Assembly: GCF_900302455.1 (NCBI RefSeq)
Contig: NZ_ONZG01000016.1
Location: 1-64,000, forward strand
DNA length: 64,000 bases
Direction: 5' to 3'
Source: Falsiruegeria mediterranea M17
GTDB taxonomy: Bacteria > Pseudomonadota > Alphaproteobacteria > Rhodobacterales > Rhodobacteraceae
Shown: in pieces, positions 8,264 through 18,345 of the stretch
Layout: every line of letters begins with the position of its first letter
Position numbering within the stretch: position 1 is the first letter of the stretch
Position numbers and translations under genes: made by a program
The notes under the pieces: generated by a model
The model's input: the letters and a program-made list of their open reading frames with translations, nothing else
What the model was told of the DNA's origin: nothing
Database searches by the model: none

Positions 8264-9589
8264 CTACCGCAGGGTCCGGTGATGGCCGGGCCAATGCCGG
8301 TGCAGGTCGTCGATCACATAAGGATGGCTGTGCCCGCCCTGCAGGTGAGGGTGGTCGGGCGGCAGGTCCGGGTGGCTGTGGGCGATGATGTCCGGATCAC
8401 GGCTAGGCCAGAGCACAAGTGCAATCATCAGGGACGCAGCCCCGCCGACCCCCAAGACAACCAAGGTTGGCGTTGCCCCAAACGCGGACATCAGCCAACC
8501 GGACAGCGGGTAGGAGATCAGCCAGCAGGCGTGGCTGAGCGTGAACTGCGCAGCAAAGAGCGCAGGGCGATCCTCGGGCTGAGACGACCGTCGCAGCAAG
8601 CGACCCGATGGGGTCAGAACAGCAGAATATCCCAGGCCGATCACGAACCAAGCCAACAACACGGCGGGCAGGGTCAGGCCCAACAGATACGACCAGGCGG
8701 CCAGGACCAGGGCTACGACCGACATCAGTGCTGCCCCGAAAACCATCACAGGGCGGTCCGGTATGGTCCGCAACACGCGGGGCAACAACAGGGCGGTCAC
8801 CATGGAACCTGCTCCGAAGCTGCCCAGGACAAAGGCTACGGCCGTTTCGCCCAAGCTCAGATTGCCGCGGATCACCACGACCGTGTTGACCAGCACCATG
8901 GCGGCGACCAGGGACAGGGTCATGCAGAGGGCCAACAGCCCGCGCAGGCGCGGGGTGGCCAGATAAATCCGCAAACCGCGCGTGGTCCGGTCCCAGATCC
9001 CACGCCGATTGCTTGGCTGGGGCGAGGGCAGGGCGATGGTGACGATCAGCAGCGCCGAGCCCACAAACCCCACGGATGTGCCGACAAACAACGTGTCAAA
9101 CGCCACCAGGGTCAACAGGACTGCTGCCAGCATTGGGCTGAGCAGGCTTTCCAGGTCATAAGCCAACCGCGACAGCGACAGGGCGTTGGTGTATTCCTCT
9201 TCATCGGGGAGCAGGTCGGGGATCGTTGCCTGAAATGTTGGTGAAAACCCGGCCGACGCCGCCTGCATCAGAAAGATCAGAGCATAGATCTGCCAGATCT
9301 CGGTCACGAAGGGCAGGCAGATCGCGACGCCGGCCCGCACGACGTCCAGCAGGACCAGCATCGTGCGCCTGTTGATCTGCTCGGCAAAGGCAGCGGCGAT
9401 TGGGGCCAGGGTCACATAGGCGACCATCTTGATCGTTAGCGCGGTGCCCAGAACCAATCCGGCCTGATCCCCGGCCAGATCGAAGGCCAAGAGCCCAAGC
9501 GCCACGGTGGCAAGACCCGTACCCATCAGGGCGACCACTTGGGCCAGAAACATGTGGCGATAGCTGCGGTGTTTCAGAACGCTGAGCAT
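8264..9589 (-). CDS. MFS efflux transporter with histidine-rich tail (NreB-like)
   Basis: A 441-residue major facilitator with about 12 helices. The last 40 residues are crowded with histidines (for example HSHPDLPPDHPH and HRHWPGHH), a metal-binding tail like that of NreB nickel efflux proteins. It starts three bases after the stop of a CsoR/RcnR-family repressor and is surely cotranscribed with it. Export of nickel or cobalt is the natural inference, but the metal cannot be read from the sequence. Confidence 0.75.
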   Translation of the reverse strand: MLSVLKHRSYRHMFLAQVVALMGTGLATVALGLLAFDLAGDQAGLVLGTALTIKMVAYVTLAPIAAAFAEQINRRTMLVLLDVVRAGVAICLPFVTEIWQIYALIFLMQAASAGFSPTFQATIPDLLPDEEEYTNALSLSRLAYDLESLLSPMLAAVLLTLVAFDTLFVGTSVGFVGSALLIVTIALPSPQPSNRRGIWDRTTRGLRIYLATPRLRGLLALCMTLSLVAAMVLVNTVVVIRGNLSLGETAVAFVLGSFGAGSMVTALLLPRVLRTIPDRPVMVFGAALMSVVALVLAAWSYLLGLTLPAVLLAWFVIGLGYSAVLTPSGRLLRRSSQPEDRPALFAAQFTLSHACWLISYPLSGWLMSAFGATPTLVVLGVGGAASLMIALVLWPSRDPDIIAHSHPDLPPDHPHLQGGHSHPYVIDDLHRHWPGHHRTLR

Positions 9590-9592
9590 GGG

Positions 9593-9850
9593 TTACAGAT
9601 ACCGTGTGATTTCTTTGAAATCGGCTGTGCTCTCGGCGCTGCCTTCATCCAGGCAGTGGTCGATGTGATCGTGGATCAGGGCGCGCTTGGCGTTGGTTAT
9701 CGCCTTTTCCACCGCATGCAGCTGCTGGGCGATGTCGGTGCAGGGGCGCCCTTCTTCGATCATCGCAATGACGCTGTCGAGGTGCCCGCGCGCGCGTTTG
9801 AGCCGGGCCGAAATCTTGGGATGCGAGCTGTGGAGATGTGATTTGTCCAT
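9593..9850 (-). CDS. CsoR/RcnR-family metal-sensing repressor
   Basis: An 85-residue all-helical repressor of the CsoR/RcnR/FrmR family (KISARLKRARGHLDSVIAMI). Possible metal ligands are an N-terminal His (HSSHPK), the Cys in GRPCTDI, and His residues in HDHIDHCLDE, a set nearer to nickel/cobalt RcnR-like sensors than to copper CsoR. It is the first gene of a two-gene operon with the NreB-like transporter, and an A/T-flanked G-tract palindrome lies just upstream, as expected for the family's operator. It probably represses both genes until metal binds. Confidence 0.85.
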   Translation of the reverse strand: MDKSHLHSSHPKISARLKRARGHLDSVIAMIEEGRPCTDIAQQLHAVEKAITNAKRALIHDHIDHCLDEGSAESTADFKEITRYL

Positions 9851-9861
9851 GCAGGGAAGGT

Positions 9862-9878
9862 ATCCCCCTGGGGGGGAT
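9862..9878. promoter_or_regulatory. Candidate RcnR/CsoR-type G-tract operator
   Basis: ATCCCCCTGGGGGGGAT lies 12 bases upstream of the repressor's ATG. Opposed C and G tracts with AT ends are the hallmark of sites bound by this repressor family. Confidence 0.75.
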
Positions 9879-9911
9879 GTGTCAATCGTGCGGAACCGTG
9901 ATCAATTCCGG

Positions 9912-10391
9912 CTAGGGCACTGGGCGCCGCATGATCAGGTTTGTCGGGCGGTCATAGCCTTCGTGACAACCTTGGGAGATCACTGAAAACCCCAGTCTCT
10001 CAAATGTCTCGTGGTTCTCGGTCAGCTCGATCCGGGTCTTCAGTTCCAGCGTGGGCAATCCCAAAGTATGCGCTCTGTCAGTGGCAAGCTTGACCAGTCT
10101 GCGCGCCAGCCCTTGTCGTTGCATGTCCGTATCCACCGCAAGCTTGCCTAGATACAGGCAATCCGCCTTTGGGCTGAGAAAGACACAGGCCTTTGGTGGC
10201 GTCCCGATCACCCAGACCTCTCCCACCTCGCACTGTTTGGCGATTGCGGCAGGGGTGCGCCGTTGAACAGACGAGGGCGGATCAATGCGCCCCTCCATAT
10301 AGGCAAAGCTGCGTTGGATCAGGTCCAACACCATTGGCACCCTTGGATCATCTGGGGCCAGTCGCGTAGCATCGTCCATTTCGCCGGTCAT
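9912..10391 (-). CDS. GNAT family N-acetyltransferase
   Basis: About 159 residues with the GNAT acetyl-CoA motif (LAVDTDMQRQGLARRLVKLA) in the middle and the usual late strand LELKTRIELTENHETFERLGF. Possible starts are ATGs at 10433, 10391 and 10379; none has a clear ribosome site, and homology-like sequence begins near MDDATRLAPDD. The gene follows the RND pump genes on the same strand but a strong terminator lies between, so it is probably separately transcribed. The acceptor is unknown. Confidence 0.75.
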   Translation of the reverse strand: MTGEMDDATRLAPDDPRVPMVLDLIQRSFAYMEGRIDPPSSVQRRTPAAIAKQCEVGEVWVIGTPPKACVFLSPKADCLYLGKLAVDTDMQRQGLARRLVKLATDRAHTLGLPTLELKTRIELTENHETFERLGFSVISQGCHEGYDRPTNLIMRRPVP

Positions 10392-10445
10392 GGGTCTGAT
10401 CCATTTCAGCGGGCTGAGCTTGTACAAAGGCATACCCCGCAAACA

Positions 10446-10475
10446 AACAACCCCGCCGGTTGGGGCGGGGTTGTT
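10446..10475. terminator. Terminator after the RND operon
   Basis: AACAACCCCGCC (10446-10457) pairs with GGCGGGGTTGTT (10464-10475), a perfect 12-bp stem with a six-base loop, directly after the pump gene stop at 10483. On the minus strand the stem is followed by TTTG. Confidence 0.8.
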
Positions 10476-10482
10476 CGGTCAT

Positions 10483-13400
10483 TTACTCGGCCGGTGTGGC
10501 GGCATCGTTGGGTGGTTCTGGGTCGCTCCCCTTGGAGCCTTTGACCCATTCCCGCGCGCCCTGCATCACCGCATAGAGCACCGGGACCACAACGACACCC
10601 ACGACCGTTGCCGCCAGCATGCCGCCAAAGACGGCCACACCGATGGCTTTCTGGCTGGCCGCGCCCGCGCCACTGGCTGCAAGCAGCGGCACAACACCCA
10701 GCAGGAAGGACAGGGCCGTCATCATCACCGCGCGGAAACGCTGGTGCGCGGCCTCGGCTGCGGCCTCGCGGATACTCAACCCTGCGGCCCGTTGCTCCAT
10801 TGCGAACTCGACAATCAGAATGCCGTTCTTGGCCGCCATCCCAATCAGCATGATCATTCCGATCTGGGTGTAGAGGTTGATGTCACTGCCCACCACCGCC
10901 ACAGCGGCCACAGCCCCGAACAGGGCCACAATTACCGACAGCAGGATCGACACCGGCATTGTCCAGCTTTCGTATTGCGCCACAAGGAACAGATATCCGA
11001 ACAGGACTGCCAGCATCAGGATCACCTGCACAAGGCCAGCCGAATCCAGCTGCTGCTGCGCCGTTCCTGTCCATTCATAGGCATAGCCCGGGGGCAGCGC
11101 GGTTTGAGAGGTTTCGGTCATCACCCGGATCGCATCACCTGTCGACAGACCAGCGGCCGGGACGGCTGTCACCGTGGCCGAGCGGAACAGGTTGTGCCGT
11201 TTGAGCAGAACCGGCCCCAGCACGTTTTCCACATCGATCAGCGTGCCGAGCGGCACCATCTCGCCTTTGGTGGAGCGCACATAAAGGTTGCCGATGTCAT
11301 CCACCTTGTTCCGGTACGAGCCGTCTGCTTGGATCATCACGCGGTAGACCCGGCCAAACAGGTTGAAGTCGTTGACATAATACGACCCCAGATGCGCCTG
11401 CATGGTCTGGAACACCTCGGCAACGGACACCTGCAGCGTCTTGGCCTTTTCGCGGTCCAGATCCACAAAGAGTTGCGGAACGTTGGCGCGGAAAGTGGTA
11501 TAGGCCTGCGCGATCTCATCGCTCTGGTTGGCGGCATATACAAATGACCCCACAGCTGCGGCCAGATCCTGGGCTGAGCCACCTGCGGTTTGTTGCACCT
11601 CCATCTCGACCCCGGCGGACATGCCAAGGCCCTGAATGGGGGGCGGGTTGAAGGCCACGATTGACGCTGCAGCCTCGCCATAAGCCACGCCAAGCACCTG
11701 TTCCAGGATGCCATTGGCGCTCAGCTCATCCGTCTGACGTTCGTCCCAATTCTCGAGGTTGACGATGATCATCGCACCATTGGTGATCAGCCCGTTGAGC
11801 AACGAGAAGCCATTCACCAGAACCGTGTTGGCCACGCCCGGGATCTCGCGCAACTGCTCGTTGACGCGGGCGGTGACCTCTTCGGTCCGGCCCAGGGTCG
11901 CCGCATCAGGCAATTGGACGTCGACAAAAAGATAGCCGTTGTCCTCGAGCGGGATGAACCCCTTGGAGGTGCTCGAGAACAGTACACCGGTGCCGACGCC
12001 AAAGGCCGCGATGATCGCGAGACCAATCAGCGGCACCCGCAGCAGGCGACGCACGATGCCGACATAGCCGGTACGCATCCCGCCGATAAAGCCCTCGAAC
12101 ATCGCCAGCAGTCCCGTGGGGGGGCCTGAACGGGCCTTGAGCACTAGAGCACACATGGCAGGCGAAAGTGTCAGCGCGTTGATCGACGAGATCACAACAG
12201 CGGTCGAGATGGTTACGGCAAACTGCGAATAGAGCCGCCCGGTGATGCCCGGCATGAAGGTTACAGGCACAAACACAGCCAACAGAACCAGGGTCGTCGC
12301 AATGACTGGGCCAGTGATCTGTCCCATCGCCTTGCGCGTCGCCTCGGCAGGCTCCAAACCTTCTTCGGCGATGATGCGTTCGACGTTTTCCACCACAACA
12401 ATCGCGTCATCCACAACGATGCCGATGGCCAGCACCAACGCAAAAAGCGAGATGGTGTTCAGCGACATGCCAAAGGCCAGCAAAAAGGCAAATGTACCGA
12501 TTAGCGATACGGGGATTGCCACGGCGGGGATTAGGGTGGCCCGGAACGACCCCAGGAAGATGAACACCACCGAGATCACCAACGCAAATGTCAGCATCAG
12601 GGTCGAGACCACGTCATTCAGCGATTGTTCGACAAAGTCGGTGGAGTTGAAAGGGATCTCATACTGCACATCATCCGGGAAGGTGCGCGACAGGCGCTCC
12701 AGCTCGGCTGTGACACGATCGGATACGGCCAGCGCGTTGGCGCCGGGTGCCTGATAGATACCCAATACGGTCGCTGGCTGACCTTCATAAAAACCCGAGG
12801 CGGAGTAGAACTGCGCGCCCAGTTCAACCTTGGCGATGTCTCTGATCCGCACCACTGAACCGGCATCACCGGTCCGAACGACGATGTCTTCGAACTCTTT
12901 AGCGGTGGTCAGGCGGCCCTTGGTCTTGATCGTGTACTGAAAGGTCTGATCGTTGGGCACCGGGGGCGAGCCGATGGCGCCTGCCGAAACTTCGGTGTTT
13001 TGTTCACGGATGGCGTTAATGACATCGCCGGGTGTGATCTTCAGTCCCGCCATCTGATCGGGGTCCATCCAGACCCGCATGGCATAGCTCAGGTCGGTCA
13101 GCACGTCCGCCTTACCAACCCCTGCAACCCGCGCCAGCGCGTCCTTGAGGTTAATCGAGGCATAGTTCGACAGGAACACGTCATCATAGGTGCCGCCGGG
13201 CGAAGTCAGCGTGATCACCATAAGCATGTTTGTCGACGACTTTTGCGTCACCACGCCCGATGATGTCACCTCGGACGGGAGCGAGGCCATCGCCTGCGCC
13301 ACGCGGTTTTGCACGTTCACCGATGCGATGTCGGGATCTGTGCCCACCTCAAACGTGACGTTGAGCGAGTAGGACCCGTTGTCGGCCGAGGTGGACGTCA

Positions 13401-13635
13401 TGTAGATCATGTCGTCCACACCGTTGACCTGCGCCTCGATCGGGGCGGCAACCGCGTTTTCGACGGTTTCGGCGTTGGCGCCGGTATAGTTGGCGGTCAC
13501 GCCAACAACCGGCGGCGTGATGTCCGGGAATTGGGCCACCGGAAGGGCGAAATAGCCGATGCCGCCCAAGATGGTCAGTACCAGCGAAATCACGAGGGCC
13601 GTCTTGGGACGGCGGATGAAAATGGCTGAGAACAT
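10483..13635 (-). CDS. RND efflux pump inner-membrane subunit, HAE1 (AcrB/MexB) family
   Basis: A 1050-residue RND transporter, full length for the family, starting [19 protein letters not shown]. The proton-relay aspartates are present in TM4 ([16 protein letters not shown]) and the TM10 lysine in [14 protein letters not shown]. It exports hydrophobic or amphiphilic compounds from the inner membrane/periplasm through an outer-membrane channel using the proton gradient. Its adaptor gene lies three bases upstream. No outer-membrane TolC partner or regulator is adjacent. Confidence 0.93.
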   Translation of the reverse strand: MFSAIFIRRPKTALVISLVLTILGGIGYFALPVAQFPDITPPVVGVTANYTGANAETVENAVAAPIEAQVNGVDDMIYMTSTSADNGSYSLNVTFEVGTDPDIASVNVQNRVAQAMASLPSEVTSSGVVTQKSSTNMLMVITLTSPGGTYDDVFLSNYASINLKDALARVAGVGKADVLTDLSYAMRVWMDPDQMAGLKITPGDVINAIREQNTEVSAGAIGSPPVPNDQTFQYTIKTKGRLTTAKEFEDIVVRTGDAGSVVRIRDIAKVELGAQFYSASGFYEGQPATVLGIYQAPGANALAVSDRVTAELERLSRTFPDDVQYEIPFNSTDFVEQSLNDVVSTLMLTFALVISVVFIFLGSFRATLIPAVAIPVSLIGTFAFLLAFGMSLNTISLFALVLAIGIVVDDAIVVVENVERIIAEEGLEPAEATRKAMGQITGPVIATTLVLLAVFVPVTFMPGITGRLYSQFAVTISTAVVISSINALTLSPAMCALVLKARSGPPTGLLAMFEGFIGGMRTGYVGIVRRLLRVPLIGLAIIAAFGVGTGVLFSSTSKGFIPLEDNGYLFVDVQLPDAATLGRTEEVTARVNEQLREIPGVANTVLVNGFSLLNGLITNGAMIIVNLENWDERQTDELSANGILEQVLGVAYGEAAASIVAFNPPPIQGLGMSAGVEMEVQQTAGGSAQDLAAAVGSFVYAANQSDEIAQAYTTFRANVPQLFVDLDREKAKTLQVSVAEVFQTMQAHLGSYYVNDFNLFGRVYRVMIQADGSYRNKVDDIGNLYVRSTKGEMVPLGTLIDVENVLGPVLLKRHNLFRSATVTAVPAAGLSTGDAIRVMTETSQTALPPGYAYEWTGTAQQQLDSAGLVQVILMLAVLFGYLFLVAQYESWTMPVSILLSVIVALFGAVAAVAVVGSDINLYTQIGMIMLIGMAAKNGILIVEFAMEQRAAGLSIREAAAEAAHQRFRAVMMTALSFLLGVVPLLAASGAGAASQKAIGVAVFGGMLAATVVGVVVVPVLYAVMQGAREWVKGSKGSDPEPPNDAATPAE

Positions 13636-13638
13636 CGA

Positions 13639-14814
13639 TCAGTCTCCGATGCTTTCAGAGGCCGTCACCGCGTCCACGGCCACGCCCGGACGCACGCGCT
13701 GCAACCCTTCTACAATCACGCTTTCACCTGCTTGCAACCCGTCCAGAACGATGATGGCGGTGTCGACCACTTCGCCGGTGGTGATGTAGCGCTGTTCGGC
13801 CATCTGCTGAGAGTTCACCACCAGCACAAAGTCGCCGCGCTGATCGCGCTGCAGGGCCGCTTGGGGCACCAGAACGCGCGGCGTCGGCTCCAACGCCTGG
13901 ATGCGCACATGTAGGAACGCGCCGTCGACGATCAGGCGGGCTGCGTTCTCGAACTGCGCGCGCAGTGTGATCGAGCCGGTCAGTGGATCGATGCGGTTGT
14001 CGACAAAGATGATTTTACCTGCTTCATCCAACGGAGTGCCATTGGGCAGTTCCAGGAACACTTCGGGGCTCTGACCACTCTCGGCAAGCGACGCTGTTGT
14101 CTGGTCCAGCTGTTCGAGCACCGTGATCAACTGCTTTTCGTTCAGTGAAAAGGTCACGTAGATCGGGCTTTCGCGCACGATGGTGACCAGCGGCGGGTTC
14201 GATGGTCCCACGATATCGCCAATCGAAATCTCGGTCCTGCCAATGCGACCCGCAAATGGGGCGTGGATCTCGGTATAGCTCAGGTCCAAATCGGCTTGTT
14301 GGATTGCTGCCTGAGCTGCCTTGACGTCTGCTTCGGCAACCAACTCGTTGGCGCGTGCGATGTCGCGCTCAGACACGGGAACCGCGTCACGCCGGAGCAG
14401 TTCCTCTTTCCGGGCCAGCTCCAGCTTGGCCAGTTCCAACTGCGCTTCGGCGCGATCCAGATCGGCATTGCGCGCTTCGAGCGTGGCTTGGTACAGGTCC
14501 GGCTCGATCTCGAACAGCAGATCGCCCTGATCAACCGAACTGCCGTCTTCGACCTGCTTGCTTTGCAGAAATCCGCCGACACGGGCCACAATGGACACTT
14601 TGTCGATGGCTTCGCCTCGACCGATAAAGGCGGCCTCATCCGTGATATCCTGGGTGTACGCGGCGGCCACGCTGACCTTGGGGGCGGGGGCGGCTGCCTC
14701 GTCCTGGGCATAGGCGGGCGCGGTCACCAGACCGATGGCTGCGGCAAAGCCAAAAAGGGTCGGCCGCAACGCCTGGCCTGTGGGTGAGCGGAAGTATTCG
14801 GATATGGCGACCAT
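13639..14814 (-). CDS. RND efflux pump periplasmic adaptor (membrane fusion protein)
   Basis: A 391-residue adaptor of the AcrA/MexA family. After an N-terminal hydrophobic export segment ending near TAPAYA it has the barrel/lipoyl half-motifs, a coiled-coil hairpin (TLEARNADLDRAEAQLELAK and following), the second lipoyl half (YTEIHAPFAGRIGRTEIS) and a beta-barrel end. The ATG at 14814 has GAGAGG about eight bases before it and is preferred over the longer frame to 14862. It links the pump to an outer-membrane channel and is the promoter-proximal gene of the two-gene operon. Confidence 0.9.
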   Translation of the reverse strand: MVAISEYFRSPTGQALRPTLFGFAAAIGLVTAPAYAQDEAAAPAPKVSVAAAYTQDITDEAAFIGRGEAIDKVSIVARVGGFLQSKQVEDGSSVDQGDLLFEIEPDLYQATLEARNADLDRAEAQLELAKLELARKEELLRRDAVPVSERDIARANELVAEADVKAAQAAIQQADLDLSYTEIHAPFAGRIGRTEISIGDIVGPSNPPLVTIVRESPIYVTFSLNEKQLITVLEQLDQTTASLAESGQSPEVFLELPNGTPLDEAGKIIFVDNRIDPLTGSITLRAQFENAARLIVDGAFLHVRIQALEPTPRVLVPQAALQRDQRGDFVLVVNSQQMAEQRYITTGEVVDTAIIVLDGLQAGESVIVEGLQRVRPGVAVDAVTASESIGD

Positions 14815-15066
14815 GCGCAAAGCCTCTCGGAATATGTGATGTGCACGAACAACCGCGCTCATCGGACATGCTCCGACAATCGCTGCGAGTCGGCGATTAT
14901 TTGTTTACAGGATGGCCGCAATCGACGAATTTCTCAACCCGACGTTTTCCATACCTCCGGCGGGCTCTCTATTGATCCAAAAATGTTTTTTCCGTTTGCA
15001 GGCCCGGGTTCTCCCAGTACGCTGGACCCGGTTGCAAGGGTTGTGAACACGCAGTGCGAGGGCATC

Positions 15067-16035
15067 ATGTCAGAGTTCCAGAAGATGCGGAATTTTGTCT
15101 TTTTCCTGGACGACGGGTTTACCATGCAAGCGTTTTCCTCGGCCGTCGAGGTTCTGCGCCTTGTCCGCAAGCTCCGGCCGGATGCCGGATACAACTATAG
15201 TGTGGTGGCCTTGAGCGACAGGCCGGTGGCCGCATCGAATGGCCTGCAATTGATCCCGGATGCCCGAATTGAGGCGGTGCCGCCGCGCGCGGTCGTCGTT
15301 GCTGTGTCAGGGGCCCATGCCAATCAGGCCAAGGCCCCCGGCTTTGTTGCGCGTCTGCGGGATTGGGCGCGGCGCGGGCATCCGGTGTGGGGTATTTCGT
15401 CAGGCGTGGTGCGGCTGGCGCAGGCGGGGTTGTTGGATGGACGCCGCGTCGCCGCTCATTGGGAGGATGTGCAGTATCTGCGTCAAACCCATGATCAGGT
15501 TCAGGTCAGCGCCGCACTATTTGCCAGCGACGGGCGGGTCGCCACATGCGCGGGCGGCGGGGCGGCCACGGACATGATGCTCTGGGTCATCGCGCGCGAT
15601 CTGGGGGCACAGGTGGCCGACGATATTGCTGCCCGGCTGGTGATCGATGCGGTGCGAGACGGTCGAACCTCGCAACGGCGTGTGTCCGATATGCGGTTCG
15701 AAACCGCCAACGGGCCGGTCTATGCCGCGCTGGGCGTGATGCGGGCCAACTTGTTCACGCCGCTGTCAATCGCCCAAGTCGCAGACTCCCAAGGCATCTC
15801 GCAACGACAACTGGAACGGTTGTTTGTGCAAGAGTTCAACCGCACCCCGTCGCGTGTTTACACCGAATTGAGGCTGGAGGACGCGCGTCTGGATGTCTTG
15901 TCCGCGCGTCGCAGCCTGACCGAGATCGCCATGGACTATGGCTATTCCCCGGCAACATTTGCGCGCAACTATCAGAAAATATTTGGTGTTCTGCCCTCGG
16001 ATGATCGCCGCGAAAGCGGGGCCGCCATGTCGTGA
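15067..16035 (+). CDS. GlxA-type AraC regulator of the BKACE/aminotransferase genes
   Basis: A 322-residue protein: an N-terminal DJ-1/PfpI-like (glutamine amidotransferase-like) domain to about residue 190 and a C-terminal AraC helix-turn-helix domain (SIAQVADSQGISQRQLERLF; EIAMDYGYSPATFARNYQKI). MSEFQKMRNFVFFLDDG at 15067 is the family start; the frame is open further upstream but that part looks non-coding. It is on the same strand as, and 84 bases before, a BKACE gene and an aminotransferase, the same arrangement as the CdhR/carnitine locus at 30089-34442. It probably activates those genes in response to their substrate. Confidence 0.85.
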   Translation: MSEFQKMRNFVFFLDDGFTMQAFSSAVEVLRLVRKLRPDAGYNYSVVALSDRPVAASNGLQLIPDARIEAVPPRAVVVAVSGAHANQAKAPGFVARLRDWARRGHPVWGISSGVVRLAQAGLLDGRRVAAHWEDVQYLRQTHDQVQVSAALFASDGRVATCAGGGAATDMMLWVIARDLGAQVADDIAARLVIDAVRDGRTSQRRVSDMRFETANGPVYAALGVMRANLFTPLSIAQVADSQGISQRQLERLFVQEFNRTPSRVYTELRLEDARLDVLSARRSLTEIAMDYGYSPATFARNYQKIFGVLPSDDRRESGAAMS

Positions 16036-16119
16036 GGCGAGCGGTTCCATGTCGAAAACTCGAAGGTGGCAAGTGGCGGCGCGGGTTACCTGAGGGCAAA
16101 CGGACAAGGACCTTATGTC

Positions 16120-16878
16120 ATGAATGCCCCCTTGATCATGGTTGCCCCCAACGGTGCGCGCCGCGGCACGGCCGACCATCCCTCACTGCCCATAGACCTG
16201 TATGACACCATTGAAACCGCACGGGCGTGCCATCGTGCGGGGGCGGATGCGCTGCATCTGCACGTGCGTGACTGTGACAGTCGCCATTCCCTGGACGTCG
16301 GGCGATACCGAGAAGCTCTGGCTGCTTTGAAGGCTGGGGTTCCCGGGCTTACGCTGCAAATCACTACCGAAGCCGCTGGGATGTACACGCCGCAAGAGCA
16401 GTTTGATTGCGTCGAAGGAGTTCGCCCCGAATGGGCCAGCATTTCGCTGCGCGAGATCAACCGTGCACCGGAGTTGGCCGAGCGTCTCTATGCCTTGTGC
16501 GCAGATCAAGGTACGCGTGTACAGCACATCGCCTATGACGCCTCGGATCTGAAGTTGCTGCAAGACTGGCGGCAGCGTGGGATCGTCCGCCCGGTTCAGG
16601 ATGAGGTCATCTGCGTACTGGGCGCATATGCCCCACCGCGTGCGGGAACGCCTAACGATTTGACGCCCTTGCTGCCTTTGCTTGACGGATTGCGCTTTGC
16701 TGTCTGCGCCTTTGGCCCGCACGAGGAAGCCTGCCTGCTGGCCGCCGCCGAAAAGGGCGCTGATATCTTGCGGGTCGGGTTCGAAAACAATCTGACCGCC
16801 CCTGATGGTACGCTTTGGCGCAGCAACGCCGATGCTGTATCCTCGTTGAAAGCCCGTTTTGAAAGGAACGCCGCATGA
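16120..16878 (+). CDS. BKACE-family beta-keto acid cleavage enzyme (DUF849)
   Basis: A 252-residue DUF849/BKACE protein. The family condenses a beta-keto acid with acetyl-CoA to give acetoacetate and a new acyl-CoA, using a zinc ion. Zinc ligands are visible as HLHVRD (two His) and the Glu of GFENN. The usual GLEDN reads GFENN here, so the catalytic aspartate is asparagine. The ATG at 16120 has AAGGA about nine bases upstream. It is four-base overlapped (ATGA) with the class III aminotransferase, suggesting that the keto acid comes from transamination. It is some 50 residues shorter than the carnitine-locus paralogue at 31210. Confidence 0.8.
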   Translation: MNAPLIMVAPNGARRGTADHPSLPIDLYDTIETARACHRAGADALHLHVRDCDSRHSLDVGRYREALAALKAGVPGLTLQITTEAAGMYTPQEQFDCVEGVRPEWASISLREINRAPELAERLYALCADQGTRVQHIAYDASDLKLLQDWRQRGIVRPVQDEVICVLGAYAPPRAGTPNDLTPLLPLLDGLRFAVCAFGPHEEACLLAAAEKGADILRVGFENNLTAPDGTLWRSNADAVSSLKARFERNAA

Positions 16879-18197
16879 GCCATGTTTTCCCTCGTCATTG
16901 CCACGCAAGCCTGCCCACAGCTGTGGCTGGCGATGGCTGTTATCTGATCGACAGCAATGGCAAACGCTATTTTGATGCCTCTGGTGGGGCGGCAGTGTCC
17001 TGTCTGGGCCATTCGAACGCGCCCGTGCGCGAGGCGATCAAAGCGCAGATCGACGCGTTGGCTTTTGCACACACAGGGTTCTTTACCTCCGATCCCGCCG
17101 AACAACTGGCCGATCTTTTGGTGGCCAACGCGCCCAATGGCATTGACCGGGTCTATTTCGTGTCTGGGGGGTCCGAGGCAGTTGAGGCCGCGATCAAGCT
17201 GGCGCGGCAGTATTACCTGGAAATCGGTCAACCCGAACGCCGCAACCTGATTGCCCGGCGTCAGAGCTATCACGGCAACACCCTGGGCGCGCTGGCCGCA
17301 GGCGGCAACGCCTGGCGGCGGCAACAGTTCGACCCGCTGCTGATCGGGGTGAGCCACATCGCGCCCTGCTATGAATATGCCGAGCGCGGCGCAGAGGAGA
17401 GCCTTGCCGACTATGGCCAGCGGGTGGCCAATGAGCTGGAAGAGGAAATCCAGCACCTTGGCCCTGAAACGGTGATGGCCTTTGTCGCCGAACCGGTTGT
17501 CGGAGCGACCCTGGGCGCCGTGCCAGCCGTCGAAGGCTATTATGCGCGCATCCGTGAGGTTTGCGACCAATACGGCGTGCTGCTGATCCTGGACGAGGTG
17601 ATGTGCGGAATGGGTCGAACGGGGCATCTGTTTGCCTGCGATGGCGAAAGGGTGCGCCCCGACATCATCACCATCGCAAAGGGGTTGGGGGCAGGGTATC
17701 AACCGGTGGGCGCGATGCTTTGCTCAAGTGCGATTTATGACGCGATCGCAAAGGGTTCAGGGTTCTTTCAACACGGGCATACTTACATCGGGCATCCCAC
17801 CGCAACTGCTGCGGGTTTGGCCGTGGTCAAGCAACTGCTGGACCCGGCGATGTTGCCGCGCGTTCGGGAATTGGGCAGCCTTGTCGAGACAGCCCTGCAC
17901 AGCACGTTGGGCCAGTACGCGCATGTGGGCGACATCCGGGGGCGGGGTCTGTTCTGGGGTGTGGAACTGGTCGAGGACCGCGAGACCAAGGCTCCCTTTG
18001 ATCCGGGCCGGGGTCTGGCGGGCAAGATCAAGAAGACGGCGGTGGCTGAGGGGCTGATTTGTTATCCGATGCCGGGCACGCGGGATGGGCGCGTGGGCGA
18101 TCATGTGCTGCTGGCACCGCCCTTTATTATGTCGGACGAGGACCCGCAGTTGATTGCGGACCGATTAGCCACCGCGATAAACATAGCCTTGTCCTGA
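16875..18197 (+). CDS. Class III PLP-dependent aminotransferase
   Basis: A 440-residue aspartate-aminotransferase-superfamily class III enzyme. Seen: FVSGGSEAVEAAIKLARQY, the aspartate region LILDEVMCGMGRTG, and the PLP lysine in TIAKGLGAGYQPVGAM. The family takes omega-amino or beta-amino substrates. Its coupling to a BKACE enzyme suggests that it makes a beta-keto acid from a beta-amino acid, which BKACE then splits with acetyl-CoA. The exact substrate is not readable. Confidence 0.85.
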   Translation: MSHVFPRHCHASLPTAVAGDGCYLIDSNGKRYFDASGGAAVSCLGHSNAPVREAIKAQIDALAFAHTGFFTSDPAEQLADLLVANAPNGIDRVYFVSGGSEAVEAAIKLARQYYLEIGQPERRNLIARRQSYHGNTLGALAAGGNAWRRQQFDPLLIGVSHIAPCYEYAERGAEESLADYGQRVANELEEEIQHLGPETVMAFVAEPVVGATLGAVPAVEGYYARIREVCDQYGVLLILDEVMCGMGRTGHLFACDGERVRPDIITIAKGLGAGYQPVGAMLCSSAIYDAIAKGSGFFQHGHTYIGHPTATAAGLAVVKQLLDPAMLPRVRELGSLVETALHSTLGQYAHVGDIRGRGLFWGVELVEDRETKAPFDPGRGLAGKIKKTAVAEGLICYPMPGTRDGRVGDHVLLAPPFIMSDEDPQLIADRLATAINIALS

Positions 18198-18213
18198 ACA
18201 GTCTTTCATTGTT

Positions 18214-18248
18214 TGCGGCATTGTTCTTGAAATGGGGACAATGCCGCA
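18214..18248. terminator. Inverted repeat after the aminotransferase gene
   Basis: TGCGGCATTGT (18214-18224) and ACAATGCCGCA (18238-18248) form a perfect 11-bp stem with a 13-base loop, 16 bases after the stop. No T-run follows, so termination is likely but not assured. Confidence 0.55.
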
Positions 18249-18345
18249 CTGAAATGAACCGCTACCGGTCGGCTCCCAAAGGAATCTTTTGGCCTTTTCA
18301 AAAAATTGGCGCAGAATAGCGGCAAAATTTTTGGGGGAAGGTCTA

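Noticed and set aside
10390-11547. Long plus-strand open frame opposite the RND pump
   Set aside because: Antisense shadow of the efflux transporter with no independent support.
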